In this document: positions 16,567 to 23,136 of the stretch, one piece after another | Numbering within the stretch: position 1 is the stretch's first letter | Layout of the letters: every line of letters starts with the position of its first letter | Assembly (NCBI GenBank): GCA_937871585.1 | Contig: CALMPJ010000033.1 | Span: forward strand, 1-57,773 | Reading direction: 5' to 3' | DNA from: an uncultured Acidobacteriota bacterium | GTDB taxonomy: Bacteria > Acidobacteriota > Blastocatellia > Pyrinomonadales > Pyrinomonadaceae | Length of the DNA stretch: 57,773 nt | The notes under the pieces: model-generated | Databases searched by the model: none | Seen by the model: the letters and a program-made list of their open reading frames with translations, nothing else | What the model was told of the DNA's origin: nothing | Program-made: the position numbers and the translations under genes

Positions 16567-17742
16567 ATGGGCCACGATATTCAGCCAATACTTGATAAAG
16601 CTTTGGGCGGTGAACGCCTCACGACGGACGACGCGACCGCATTGCTCGAATCGAACGATTTTGTCCGCATCGGACTTGCTGCTGATGAGATTCGCCAACG
16701 TAAGAACGACCCCGACGTTGTCACCTACATCATCGACCGTAACATTAACTATACCAACGTTTGCAATGTTGTCTGTACATTCTGTGCGTTCTATCGACGG
16801 CCCGGAAAGCCCGAGACTTACGTGCATTCGATCGACGAGATATGTTCGCGAATTGATGAAACGATCGAACTTGGCGGCACTGGCGTTTTGATGCAGGGCG
16901 GCTTGCATCCTGATTTTAATATCGAATGGTACGAAGAACTGCTCTCGACGCTGCACGCTAAATATCCGAAGTTTCAGCTTCACTGTTTCTCGCCGCCTGA
17001 GATACATAACATTTCGCTGATCTCAAAGCTCGATTACGAAACCATTTTGCGTCGTTTGAAAGCAGCGGGCCTCAATTCGATGCCCGGCGGCGGCGGCGAA
17101 ATTCTCGATGACGAAGTTCGCAAACGCGTTTCAACCAAATGCACGACCCAAGAATGGCTCGACGTGATGCGTGCAGTACACAAAGTCGGCTTGATCTCGA
17201 CCGGAACGATGATGTTCGGCATCGGCGACCGAATTGAACATCGTGTGCGGCATCTTGATCGCATTCGCGAGGTACAGGATGAGGCTTTGGCGGCCAAGGC
17301 CGATGATCCGAATTACGGTGAATTCACGGCTTTCATTCCGTGGACGTTTCAGCGTGAGAATACGGCTCTAGGCCGCAAGATCACCGAGGAACCGACCGGC
17401 ATCGATTACCTTAGGATGGTCGCCGTCTCACGGCTCTTCTTAGACAACATTCAGCACATTCAAGCGTCATGGCTCACTCAAGGTGTCCGTCTTGGCCAGT
17501 CATCGCTGCGTTTCGGTGCCGACGACATGGGCTCCATCATGATCGAAGAAAACGTAGTCTCCGCCGCTGGTGCCAACAACGAAGCCAATGAAAAGGATCT
17601 AAGATACCAGATCCGCGAAGCCGGCTACCGCCCGCAACAACGCGATATCCTCTACAACTACATAAATCGTGAAGAATCGATTACGCTCGACGAAAGCGAT
17701 TCGACGAAACTAAAGCAGTTGAGCGTGGCGTTTGCAGATTAA
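16567..17742 (+). CDS. mqnC: Cyclic dehypoxanthinyl futalosine synthase MqnC
   Basis: Radical SAM enzyme that cyclises dehypoxanthine futalosine in menaquinone synthesis. It is 391 residues long, with the CxxxCxxC motif at C66, C70 and C73 (CNVVCTFCAF) preceded by DRNINYTNVCN. Further family marks are GGTGVLMQGGLHPDFNIEWYEELL, GLNSMPGGGGEILDDEVR and the C-terminal SLRFGADDMGSIMIEENVV. It is distinguished from MqnE/CofH by these motifs. Together with mqnA it shows that the organism makes menaquinone by the futalosine route; mqnB and mqnD are not in the window. Confidence 0.95.
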   Translation: MGHDIQPILDKALGGERLTTDDATALLESNDFVRIGLAADEIRQRKNDPDVVTYIIDRNINYTNVCNVVCTFCAFYRRPGKPETYVHSIDEICSRIDETIELGGTGVLMQGGLHPDFNIEWYEELLSTLHAKYPKFQLHCFSPPEIHNISLISKLDYETILRRLKAAGLNSMPGGGGEILDDEVRKRVSTKCTTQEWLDVMRAVHKVGLISTGTMMFGIGDRIEHRVRHLDRIREVQDEALAAKADDPNYGEFTAFIPWTFQRENTALGRKITEEPTGIDYLRMVAVSRLFLDNIQHIQASWLTQGVRLGQSSLRFGADDMGSIMIEENVVSAAGANNEANEKDLRYQIREAGYRPQQRDILYNYINREESITLDESDSTKLKQLSVAFAD

Positions 17743-17837
17743 ATTTTCACAAGTTTCGTACTTCGTTTGCTTGCGTAGCGCGGAAAGCGGCCTAACAGTG
17801 AACGATAGGATTGGACCGAAAACCATGAACAAAGCCT

Positions 17838-18350
17838 ATGAACGCTAGACTGATTAAAAGAATCTATCTTGGCTGTTCAGTGCTGACACTATTGATACTC
17901 GCGATCATAGTCGTTCTATTCTTTTATAAACCAATCGTTCTAAAACCTATTGCTGGAACGGGACGAGTGCTATTTCCGCCTACGAATTGCGAGGTCAGAA
18001 TAAACGAAAAAAGATCAGATCATGTTTGTTTTCGGACGACAGCCTTTTCGAAAGATTCCGTTGAAATGCTTGTTGTTTATCGATTCAATTCTGCAGATGA
18101 AAGTAACGAGGCACTCATCGTAAACATTTCCGAGAAAGTTGCAGGACTGCCTAATTCCAGCAAAGATGATTTTTTCTTGATAGGAGACTATCTTCTTTTT
18201 CAGTCTGAAAGCGGTGGAGCGTATGTTCCCTTTGAAAGCGGCAAGTTTGACCAGAACGATCCGAACTATTTGTTCGAACCAAATTATATAAAGTTCATAT
18301 CTCCTTACCCAAGCCCTTCACATACACTTGAAATTGTTTTGAAGGATTAA
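17838..18350 (+). CDS. Hypothetical membrane-anchored protein
   Basis: A 170-residue protein with one N-terminal transmembrane helix (about residues 9-30, LGCSVLTLLILAIIVVLFFY) and an extracytoplasmic domain with two cysteines (PTNCEVR and DHVCFRT). No family recognised. It is notably AT-richer than the flanking genes and precedes a toxin-antitoxin pair, which may mean the stretch 17.8-19.1 kb was acquired. Confidence 0.6.
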   Translation: MNARLIKRIYLGCSVLTLLILAIIVVLFFYKPIVLKPIAGTGRVLFPPTNCEVRINEKRSDHVCFRTTAFSKDSVEMLVVYRFNSADESNEALIVNISEKVAGLPNSSKDDFFLIGDYLLFQSESGGAYVPFESGKFDQNDPNYLFEPNYIKFISPYPSPSHTLEIVLKD

Positions 18351-18433
18351 TAGAAAAATCTTTGCCGTAAGTGGAATACTTGTCGTTTCGACCGTAGCTT
18401 TATTAAGCCTTTTCTAGGAACCCTTCAGAAGTT

Positions 18434-18449
18434 CTTGTCAACTTGTCAA
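18434..18449. promoter_or_regulatory. Tandem 8-base direct repeat upstream of the toxin-antitoxin genes
   Basis: CTTGTCAA occurs twice head-to-tail, 22 bases before the antitoxin ATG. TTGTCA inside the first copy could serve as a -35 box with a -10-like TAGACT at 18460-18465 (19-base spacer). Its position fits the autoregulatory operator expected for a Phd-type antitoxin; no binding evidence exists. Confidence 0.4.
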
Positions 18450-18471
18450 GAAAACATGTTAGACTAATGGT

Positions 18472-18720
18472 ATGAAAAGCCTACCCGTCGGAGAATTTAA
18501 GGCGCAGTTTTCGGAGGTTTTGGAGATCATTGAACAGGGCGGAAGCGTCGGCGTGCTGTACGGAAAGAACCGTAAACCGATCGCCAAGTTGGTGCCGATG
18601 AATGAAAATGGTGCCATAAAGAAAGAAAAGAGAAAACTGGGATTGCTCAAGGGAAAGGTGAAATATATATTTTCGGATGACTTCAAGATGACCGAAGAAG
18701 AACTCATCAATTTGAAATGA
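18472..18720 (+). CDS. Phd/YefM-type antitoxin
   Basis: An 82-residue antitoxin. The N-terminal Phd DNA-binding fold shows MKSLPVGEFKAQFSEVLEII and the strand VGVLYGKNRKPIAKLVP. The C-terminal tail, with FSDDFKMTEEELINLK, should wrap the toxin. Its last four bases overlap the toxin start as ATGA, the usual arrangement for coupled antitoxin and toxin synthesis. It is expected to repress the operon, most simply from the upstream direct repeat. Confidence 0.85.
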   Translation: MKSLPVGEFKAQFSEVLEIIEQGGSVGVLYGKNRKPIAKLVPMNENGAIKKEKRKLGLLKGKVKYIFSDDFKMTEEELINLK

Positions 18721-19118
18721 GACTGCTTTTGGATACACACGCTTTTCTTTGGGCGTATTCTGAACCAGATCGATTGCCGACCAAGGTACGTGACACCATC
18801 GTTGATATTGAGAATGACGTGTTTGTGAGTGCGGTCAGTTTTCTTGAGATCTCGATAAAGATCTCGATAGGTAAGCTCAAACCGATTGGCAACCATCCGA
18901 AGGAAATATTAGATATTGCCGAGGCTCTAGGATTTCGTCCGATTCCACTTCTTCCCGACGAAGCCGCTAACTACACTAAATTGACCGAAGACACGCACTT
19001 TGATCCGTTTGATCGTATGCTAATTTGGCAAGCGATAGATCGAGGTCTGACGCTCGTTAGTAGAGACAAAGAATTCAAGAAATTCAAGAAAGACGGCCTG
19101 AAATTGCTTTGGAAATAG
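18717..19118 (+). CDS. vapC: VapC-type PIN-domain toxin
   Basis: A 133-residue PIN-domain ribonuclease toxin. Acidic metal-binding residues are all visible: D6 (LLLDTHAFLWA), E44 (VSFLEISIK), D96 and D99 (HFDPFDRML). The DTHAFLW/DPFDRML combination is that of the PIN group paired with Phd-type antitoxins, as found here. The predicted target is tRNA or other structured RNA. All catalytic positions are kept, so the toxin looks functional. Confidence 0.9.
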   Translation: MRLLLDTHAFLWAYSEPDRLPTKVRDTIVDIENDVFVSAVSFLEISIKISIGKLKPIGNHPKEILDIAEALGFRPIPLLPDEAANYTKLTEDTHFDPFDRMLIWQAIDRGLTLVSRDKEFKKFKKDGLKLLWK

Positions 19119-19420
19119 CTATTAGAAAGTGTCCGAGATGTGATGAGCTGGTCACTGAGAATTCGGCTAACTGCGGTATCTGCGGTTCGAGTACCGATGC
19201 AAAGGCTGTGGTAGCGGCACTTAATGGAAATGCGATCGCGAAGTTTCTTGTTGCCGATGTATTCGTACTTCCCGGGATCTTGCTCACCGTGTTGGAAAGT
19301 AATGTTCAGAGCAACTGGTGGCTTTTGCTTGCAACACCTGGACTCGCACTTTATGTTTGGGCGGCGATCGATATTGCAAAATCTAAGCGAATAGAACGAC
19401 AAATCAGCGAAACACAATGA
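19109..19420 (+). CDS. Small zinc-ribbon membrane protein
   Basis: A 103-residue protein with an N-terminal zinc ribbon made of two CxxC pairs (CPRCDEL and CGICGSS) and two transmembrane helices (about residues 42-62 and 67-88). The start is TTG at 19109, inside the last codons of vapC, because no ATG or GTG lies before the first zinc knuckle. The overlap suggests coupling with the toxin-antitoxin transcript. Its stop overlaps the next start as ATGA. Function unknown. Confidence 0.6.
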   Translation: MEIAIRKCPRCDELVTENSANCGICGSSTDAKAVVAALNGNAIAKFLVADVFVLPGILLTVLESNVQSNWWLLLATPGLALYVWAAIDIAKSKRIERQISETQ

Positions 19421-19806
19421 ACAAAGACATAAAAGCCTACAACGATAAGCTTGAGCCTGAGGACAAGAAGATTTGCGATACGCTGGCCCGTGCGATCGAC
19501 AAGGCGTTGCCGGAGGCTGAGAGTAAGATCTGGCATGCGCATCCGGTTTGGTTTTTGGATGGGAATCCTGTTGTTGGATATAGCAGATTGAAGGACGCGG
19601 TGCGTTTATTGTTTTGGAGCGGCGAGACTTTCGAAGAGCCGAATCTGGTTAGTTTTGGTAAGTTCAAATCGGCAGATATTCGCTATGGCTCCGCCAAAGA
19701 GATCGACAAATCCGACCTGACACGCTGGCTCGGGCTTGCTCGCGACATTCAATGGGATTACAAGAACATCGTCAAACGACGCGGGCGGCTGGAGCGTTTG
19801 AAATAG
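19417..19806 (+). CDS. DUF1801 domain protein
   Basis: A 129-residue soluble protein of the DUF1801/YdhG type: DTLARAIDKALPEAESKIWHAHPVWFLDGNPVVGY, then RLLFWSGETFEEPNL and a C-terminal lysine/arginine-rich helix. The family has an iron-chaperone-like fold; its function is unsettled. It is coupled by a four-base overlap to the zinc-ribbon gene. Confidence 0.8.
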   Translation: MNKDIKAYNDKLEPEDKKICDTLARAIDKALPEAESKIWHAHPVWFLDGNPVVGYSRLKDAVRLLFWSGETFEEPNLVSFGKFKSADIRYGSAKEIDKSDLTRWLGLARDIQWDYKNIVKRRGRLERLK

Positions 19807-19852
19807 AATTGTCGAAATTTGCACATATAGTTGAGGAGATTGTCTGTTAATT

Positions 19853-20635
19853 ATGTTCAAGAAAATTCTACAAATTTCTGTTTTGGCGGTGATGTTGTCG
19901 GCGGTTGCGTCTGCTGCGGATTGGTCGAATACTATCGCGGCGGTAACGCACAATGGTGCTTTGTATTCGATCGAAAAGAGCGGTGTACTTTATCGGACCG
20001 ACCTTTCAAACGGCCAATACGTTCAGGTCGGCAAGTCGGAGTTTGCTAATACTGCAAAGATGTTTTCGGGGCCGAAGAATCTGTTCACCATCGAAACCGA
20101 TGGCACGCTTTATCGCATCGAACCGTCGAGCGGTGCTTGGACGCGTGTTGGCAAGGCAGGCGACTACAAAGGCACGCTTGCCGGAGTTTTCTCGGGCACA
20201 AGGCTCTTTACAGTTTCCAGCGGCGCATTGTACGGTACAAATCCGATCAGCGGAGCTTGGGCGCAGGTCGGCAAGGCCGAGTTCGGCGGTACGCGTTGGC
20301 TTTTTGACGGCGGTAACAAATTATTTTCGATCGAGAGCGACGGCACGATGTACCGCATTGACCTTTCCGGTTCATGGATACGCACAGGCAAGGCCGGAGA
20401 CTGGAAAAACACCAAGGCCGGAGCATCGATGGACGGCATCGTTTACACGGTCGAAACCGGCGGAGCACTATACGCAACAAACCCTGAAACCGGCACTTGG
20501 AAACAGCTTGGCAAAGCTGAGTTCGCGAATACGATGTTCTTATTTGCCGAGGGCGGCTGGCTCTACACAATGGAAAAAGCAGGGCTGTACAAGATCAGCA
20601 CAACCGACGGCTCTTGGTCGCAGATCGATAAGTAG
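19853..20635 (+). CDS. Exported repeat protein, propeller-like (paralog 1)
   Basis: A 260-residue protein with a signal peptide (about 1-21, SAVASAADW) and about six repeats of 38-40 residues. The repeat pattern is [NG]xLY[ST]IE..G.LYR...SG.W.Q[VI]GKA[ED]F.NT. The regular tryptophan and glycine positions suggest a beta-propeller similar in layout to tectonin/tachylectin lectins, but I cannot confirm the family. A second copy of the gene follows at 20772 with the same repeats, so they arose by tandem duplication. Possible role: surface or envelope binding. Confidence 0.7.
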   Translation: MFKKILQISVLAVMLSAVASAADWSNTIAAVTHNGALYSIEKSGVLYRTDLSNGQYVQVGKSEFANTAKMFSGPKNLFTIETDGTLYRIEPSSGAWTRVGKAGDYKGTLAGVFSGTRLFTVSSGALYGTNPISGAWAQVGKAEFGGTRWLFDGGNKLFSIESDGTMYRIDLSGSWIRTGKAGDWKNTKAGASMDGIVYTVETGGALYATNPETGTWKQLGKAEFANTMFLFAEGGWLYTMEKAGLYKISTTDGSWSQIDK

Positions 20636-20656
20636 TCCAGTTCGGATCGGTGTTTT

Positions 20657-20687
20657 CGACCGGCTGGGCGTTTGCTCACGCCGGTCG
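20657..20687 (+). terminator. Possible terminator hairpin after paralog 1
   Basis: CGACCGGC (20657-20664) pairs with GCCGGTCG (20680-20687) across 15 bases. No T-run follows directly; a second small hairpin (GTCCG/CGGAC, 20694-20709) precedes a T-rich stretch at 20717-20724. It is only a candidate terminator. Confidence 0.35.
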
Positions 20688-20742
20688 ATCTGTGTCCGGT
20701 TCCACGGACGTGACTGTCTTTTTCCTTAGTTCTCGATTAGAA

Positions 20743-20771
20743 TTCCGAATTATCGACGGAGGAATTCGGAA
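20743..20771 (+). promoter_or_regulatory. Hairpin presenting the Shine-Dalgarno sequence of paralog 2 in its loop
   Basis: TTCCGAATT (20743-20751) is perfectly complementary to AATTCGGAA (20763-20771). The 11-base loop holds GGAGG (20758-20762), and the ATG of the next gene follows the stem immediately. If folded in the mRNA it would display the ribosome-binding site in a loop and place the start codon at the base of the stem. Confidence 0.6.
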
Positions 20772-21566
20772 ATGAAACGAATCAAGGCCACTTTGTTGTT
20801 GGTGCTGGTTACCTTTTGTTTGTCGGTCATCGCGTTTGGTGGGGATTGGGACAACACTGAACCTGCGGTTGTTCTGAACGGAAAGCTGTACACGATCGAA
20901 ACTGGCGGAATGCTTTACGTGACAGAACTTCCGAGCGGAGTTTGGAAGCAGCTTGGCAAAGCCGATTTCGCGAATACCAAATTCCTATTCGTAAGCACAA
21001 CAAATCTCATCACCATCGAGGCCGACGGCAGCATGTATTCGGTCGATCCGGCTTCGGGAGCGTGGCGAAAGGTAGGTAAAGGTGCCGATTGGAAGAATAC
21101 AGTGGTCGGTGCGACGATCGGCGACAAACTCTACACTGTCGAAACTGAAGGCCGCATGTTCGAGACCAACACAACGAACGGCGTTTGGCGGCAGATCGGC
21201 AAGACTGACTATCTCAGAACAAAGTATCTATATTCTGATGGCACAAAACTTTATTCGATCGAACATGACGGCTATTTCTATTCGATCAATGCTTCAAGCG
21301 GTGTTTGGCAAAAGATCAGCAATTCTAACGATTGGCTCAATACAAATCGCAGTGTGATGTTCAACGGCAAGCTTTACACGACCGAGAACAACAATCTTTT
21401 TGTAACAGATCCCGCGACCGGAGTTTGGAAGCAGCTTGGAAAACGCGAATTTTCTTCGGTCGATCACCTCGTCGGAGCTGGCGATTCGCTCTATTCGATC
21501 GAATTCAACGGGCAGCTCTTTCGCGTGAATCCGACTGACGGTTCGCGTACCCAGATAGGAAAATAG
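20772..21566 (+). CDS. Exported repeat protein, propeller-like (paralog 2)
   Basis: A 264-residue paralog of the preceding gene: signal peptide to about residue 22 (VIAFGGDW), then six repeats of the type NGKLYTIE.GG.LYV...SG.WKQLGKADFANTKFLF. Repeat borders and phrases (WKQLGK, WRKVGK, WKNT) match those of paralog 1, although the two have diverged clearly. A strong GGAGG lies in the loop of a hairpin just upstream. The stop TAG shares its last base with the GTG start of the next gene. Confidence 0.7.
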   Translation: MKRIKATLLLVLVTFCLSVIAFGGDWDNTEPAVVLNGKLYTIETGGMLYVTELPSGVWKQLGKADFANTKFLFVSTTNLITIEADGSMYSVDPASGAWRKVGKGADWKNTVVGATIGDKLYTVETEGRMFETNTTNGVWRQIGKTDYLRTKYLYSDGTKLYSIEHDGYFYSINASSGVWQKISNSNDWLNTNRSVMFNGKLYTTENNNLFVTDPATGVWKQLGKREFSSVDHLVGAGDSLYSIEFNGQLFRVNPTDGSRTQIGK

Positions 21567-21901
21567 TGGCGCCTAAACTGATCGCCTCGATCTTAACTCT
21601 TATCTGCAGCGTCGCTATCGGCGTCGTGATCTTTTTCATGATGCTGGTAATGATGAATGGCTTTAGCGGCAGCGACGCCGAATATGGCCTCGTTGTTTAT
21701 ATCGTTCTTGCACTAGTAATTTCCGTCTTGATGAGCCTGGGAGCATTCTTGCTTACCGGATTTCTGCTCAAGAAGGAGCTTTCGTCCGTATTGGCGGTCG
21801 TGATCGCATTTCCGATCTTTACGGTCATTGGAGTCGTGCTTAAAGTCATCAGCAGCCTGATCGGTATAGGAGTGGCTGACTACGTTAGGGTGAATTATTA
21901 G
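21566..21901 (+). CDS. Small integral membrane protein
   Basis: A 111-residue protein with three hydrophobic segments (about residues 6-30, 40-66 and 75-105). The start is GTG at 21566, overlapping the previous stop by one base, which suggests coupled translation with the repeat protein. No family recognised. Confidence 0.6.
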   Translation: MAPKLIASILTLICSVAIGVVIFFMMLVMMNGFSGSDAEYGLVVYIVLALVISVLMSLGAFLLTGFLLKKELSSVLAVVIAFPIFTVIGVVLKVISSLIGIGVADYVRVNY

Positions 21902-21926
21902 CGTGGCGCAATTGAGGTGATAGGTT

Positions 21927-23054
21927 ATGACGACTAGCCAATTCAGCAGACGAGATTTTCTTAAGGCCACATCGCTGGCAGCGCTAGCCGCGTCGGGAGC
22001 CAACGCTCAAGCCGTTTCGAAAAAGCCCAACTTTCCTTTTGTTGACGGTCTTTGTCTCGATTTTCTCGACGAGCCGAGCGAGATCAGGGCTTCGGGACTG
22101 ACGGCTTTCCTTACCGACATGTCGAAAGCTGAAAGCGTGCCGACGGCCGACGGTAGCCCGAAATGGACACGCACCTTGGCGGTAACGATAAAGAATATGG
22201 TTGCCGCTCGACAGGTCTTGCGAAAAAGGACCGATTCGTTTCTCGCAACCAGCGGTTCTCAGATCAAGGAAGCATTTAAGACCGGCCAAACGGCTGTCTT
22301 TTTTCAGGTGCAAGGCGGTGGCGAGATCGTCGGTGAAGACCTTTCGCGCATCGATCTGTTAAATGAATTGGGTTTACGTGTTCTGCAGATAACACATCAT
22401 GACAACAATCCATTAGGCGGAGGCGGGCTCGAATCCGTAACCACAGGATTGACCAAGTTGGGTTTCGAGGCCATCGAAAGGATGAACTCGCTCAATGTCA
22501 TCCCCGATCTGTCGCACTCATCCGATCAGACGGGCTTCGATACGCTGAAGACAAGCAAAAAGCCGGTTATTCTGTCACACGGTGCGGCACGAGCAATAGT
22601 AAACAATGCTCGGTGTGCTCCCGACGAAGTGATCCGTGGCATTGCCAATTCGGGCGGAGTGATGGGCGTTTTCATGATGAGTTTCTGGTTGACGAACGAC
22701 GCTGTTCCGACAATAGATTCACTGATAACTCAGATCAAGCACGTGATCAAAGTTGGAGGTATCGACTCGGTAGGCATCGCGAACGACTATTCGCTTTCCG
22801 GCGAACAGTCGCTGGTCAATCTCAAGAATAACAACGCAGAAGGCGTCAAAGGTTATTTGCCGTGGTGGACATCGAGAGCAAAAATGGGCGTCCTCGGATT
22901 TGACCGAACACCGCAGCATGTCGTCATTCCTGAGCTAAACAATATTTCCCGAATGAATACGATATACCAGAAGTTGAGTAAGTCGGGCTTCACATCTGGC
23001 CAAGTGGAAAAGATCATGGGCGGGAATTGGGTCCGTGTACTGTCGACTGTCTGA
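21927..23054 (+). CDS. M19 dipeptidase-like protein with altered metal site, Tat-exported
   Basis: A 375-residue protein of the membrane-dipeptidase (renal dipeptidase) fold. It begins with a twin-arginine signal, SRRDFLKATSLAALAASGANA. Kept family residues are H157/H158 (ITHHDNN), H197 (DLSHSSD), H218 and R222 (LSHGAARAI) and D287 (GIANDYS). The first-strand motif DGHND is replaced by D40-G-L-C-L, and the bridging glutamate (usually in EGG) appears as Q129 in QVQGGG. So the two-zinc site should be incomplete. It could bind one metal, use another chemistry, or have become a non-catalytic binding protein. It is convergent with the large beta-helix gene. Confidence 0.8.
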   Translation: MTTSQFSRRDFLKATSLAALAASGANAQAVSKKPNFPFVDGLCLDFLDEPSEIRASGLTAFLTDMSKAESVPTADGSPKWTRTLAVTIKNMVAARQVLRKRTDSFLATSGSQIKEAFKTGQTAVFFQVQGGGEIVGEDLSRIDLLNELGLRVLQITHHDNNPLGGGGLESVTTGLTKLGFEAIERMNSLNVIPDLSHSSDQTGFDTLKTSKKPVILSHGAARAIVNNARCAPDEVIRGIANSGGVMGVFMMSFWLTNDAVPTIDSLITQIKHVIKVGGIDSVGIANDYSLSGEQSLVNLKNNNAEGVKGYLPWWTSRAKMGVLGFDRTPQHVVIPELNNISRMNTIYQKLSKSGFTSGQVEKIMGGNWVRVLSTV

Positions 23055-23083
23055 CAACCCGTACCGACTTAGATCCATAAATA

Positions 23084-23114
23084 AAGCCGCCCGTCGTGCT
23101 AAAACAGGCGGCTT
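23084..23114 (-). terminator. Rho-independent terminator for the beta-helix/FG-GAP gene
   Basis: Perfect 8-base stem AAGCCGCC (23084-23091) / GGCGGCTT (23107-23114) with a 15-base loop. Read on the minus strand it is followed by TTTATTTAT, the expected T-tract. It lies between convergent genes and could also stop the dipeptidase transcript, although the plus-strand side lacks a T-run. Confidence 0.75.
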
Positions 23115-23136
23115 CACCCTTAGTGTCTGAACGATA

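Noticed and set aside
18351..18417. Hydrophobic mini-frame (RKIFAVSGILVVSTVALLSLF) between the hypothetical membrane gene and the TA pair
   Set aside because: It looks like a lone signal/TM peptide but has no start codon and an early stop; perhaps a gene remnant, not supportable as a feature.
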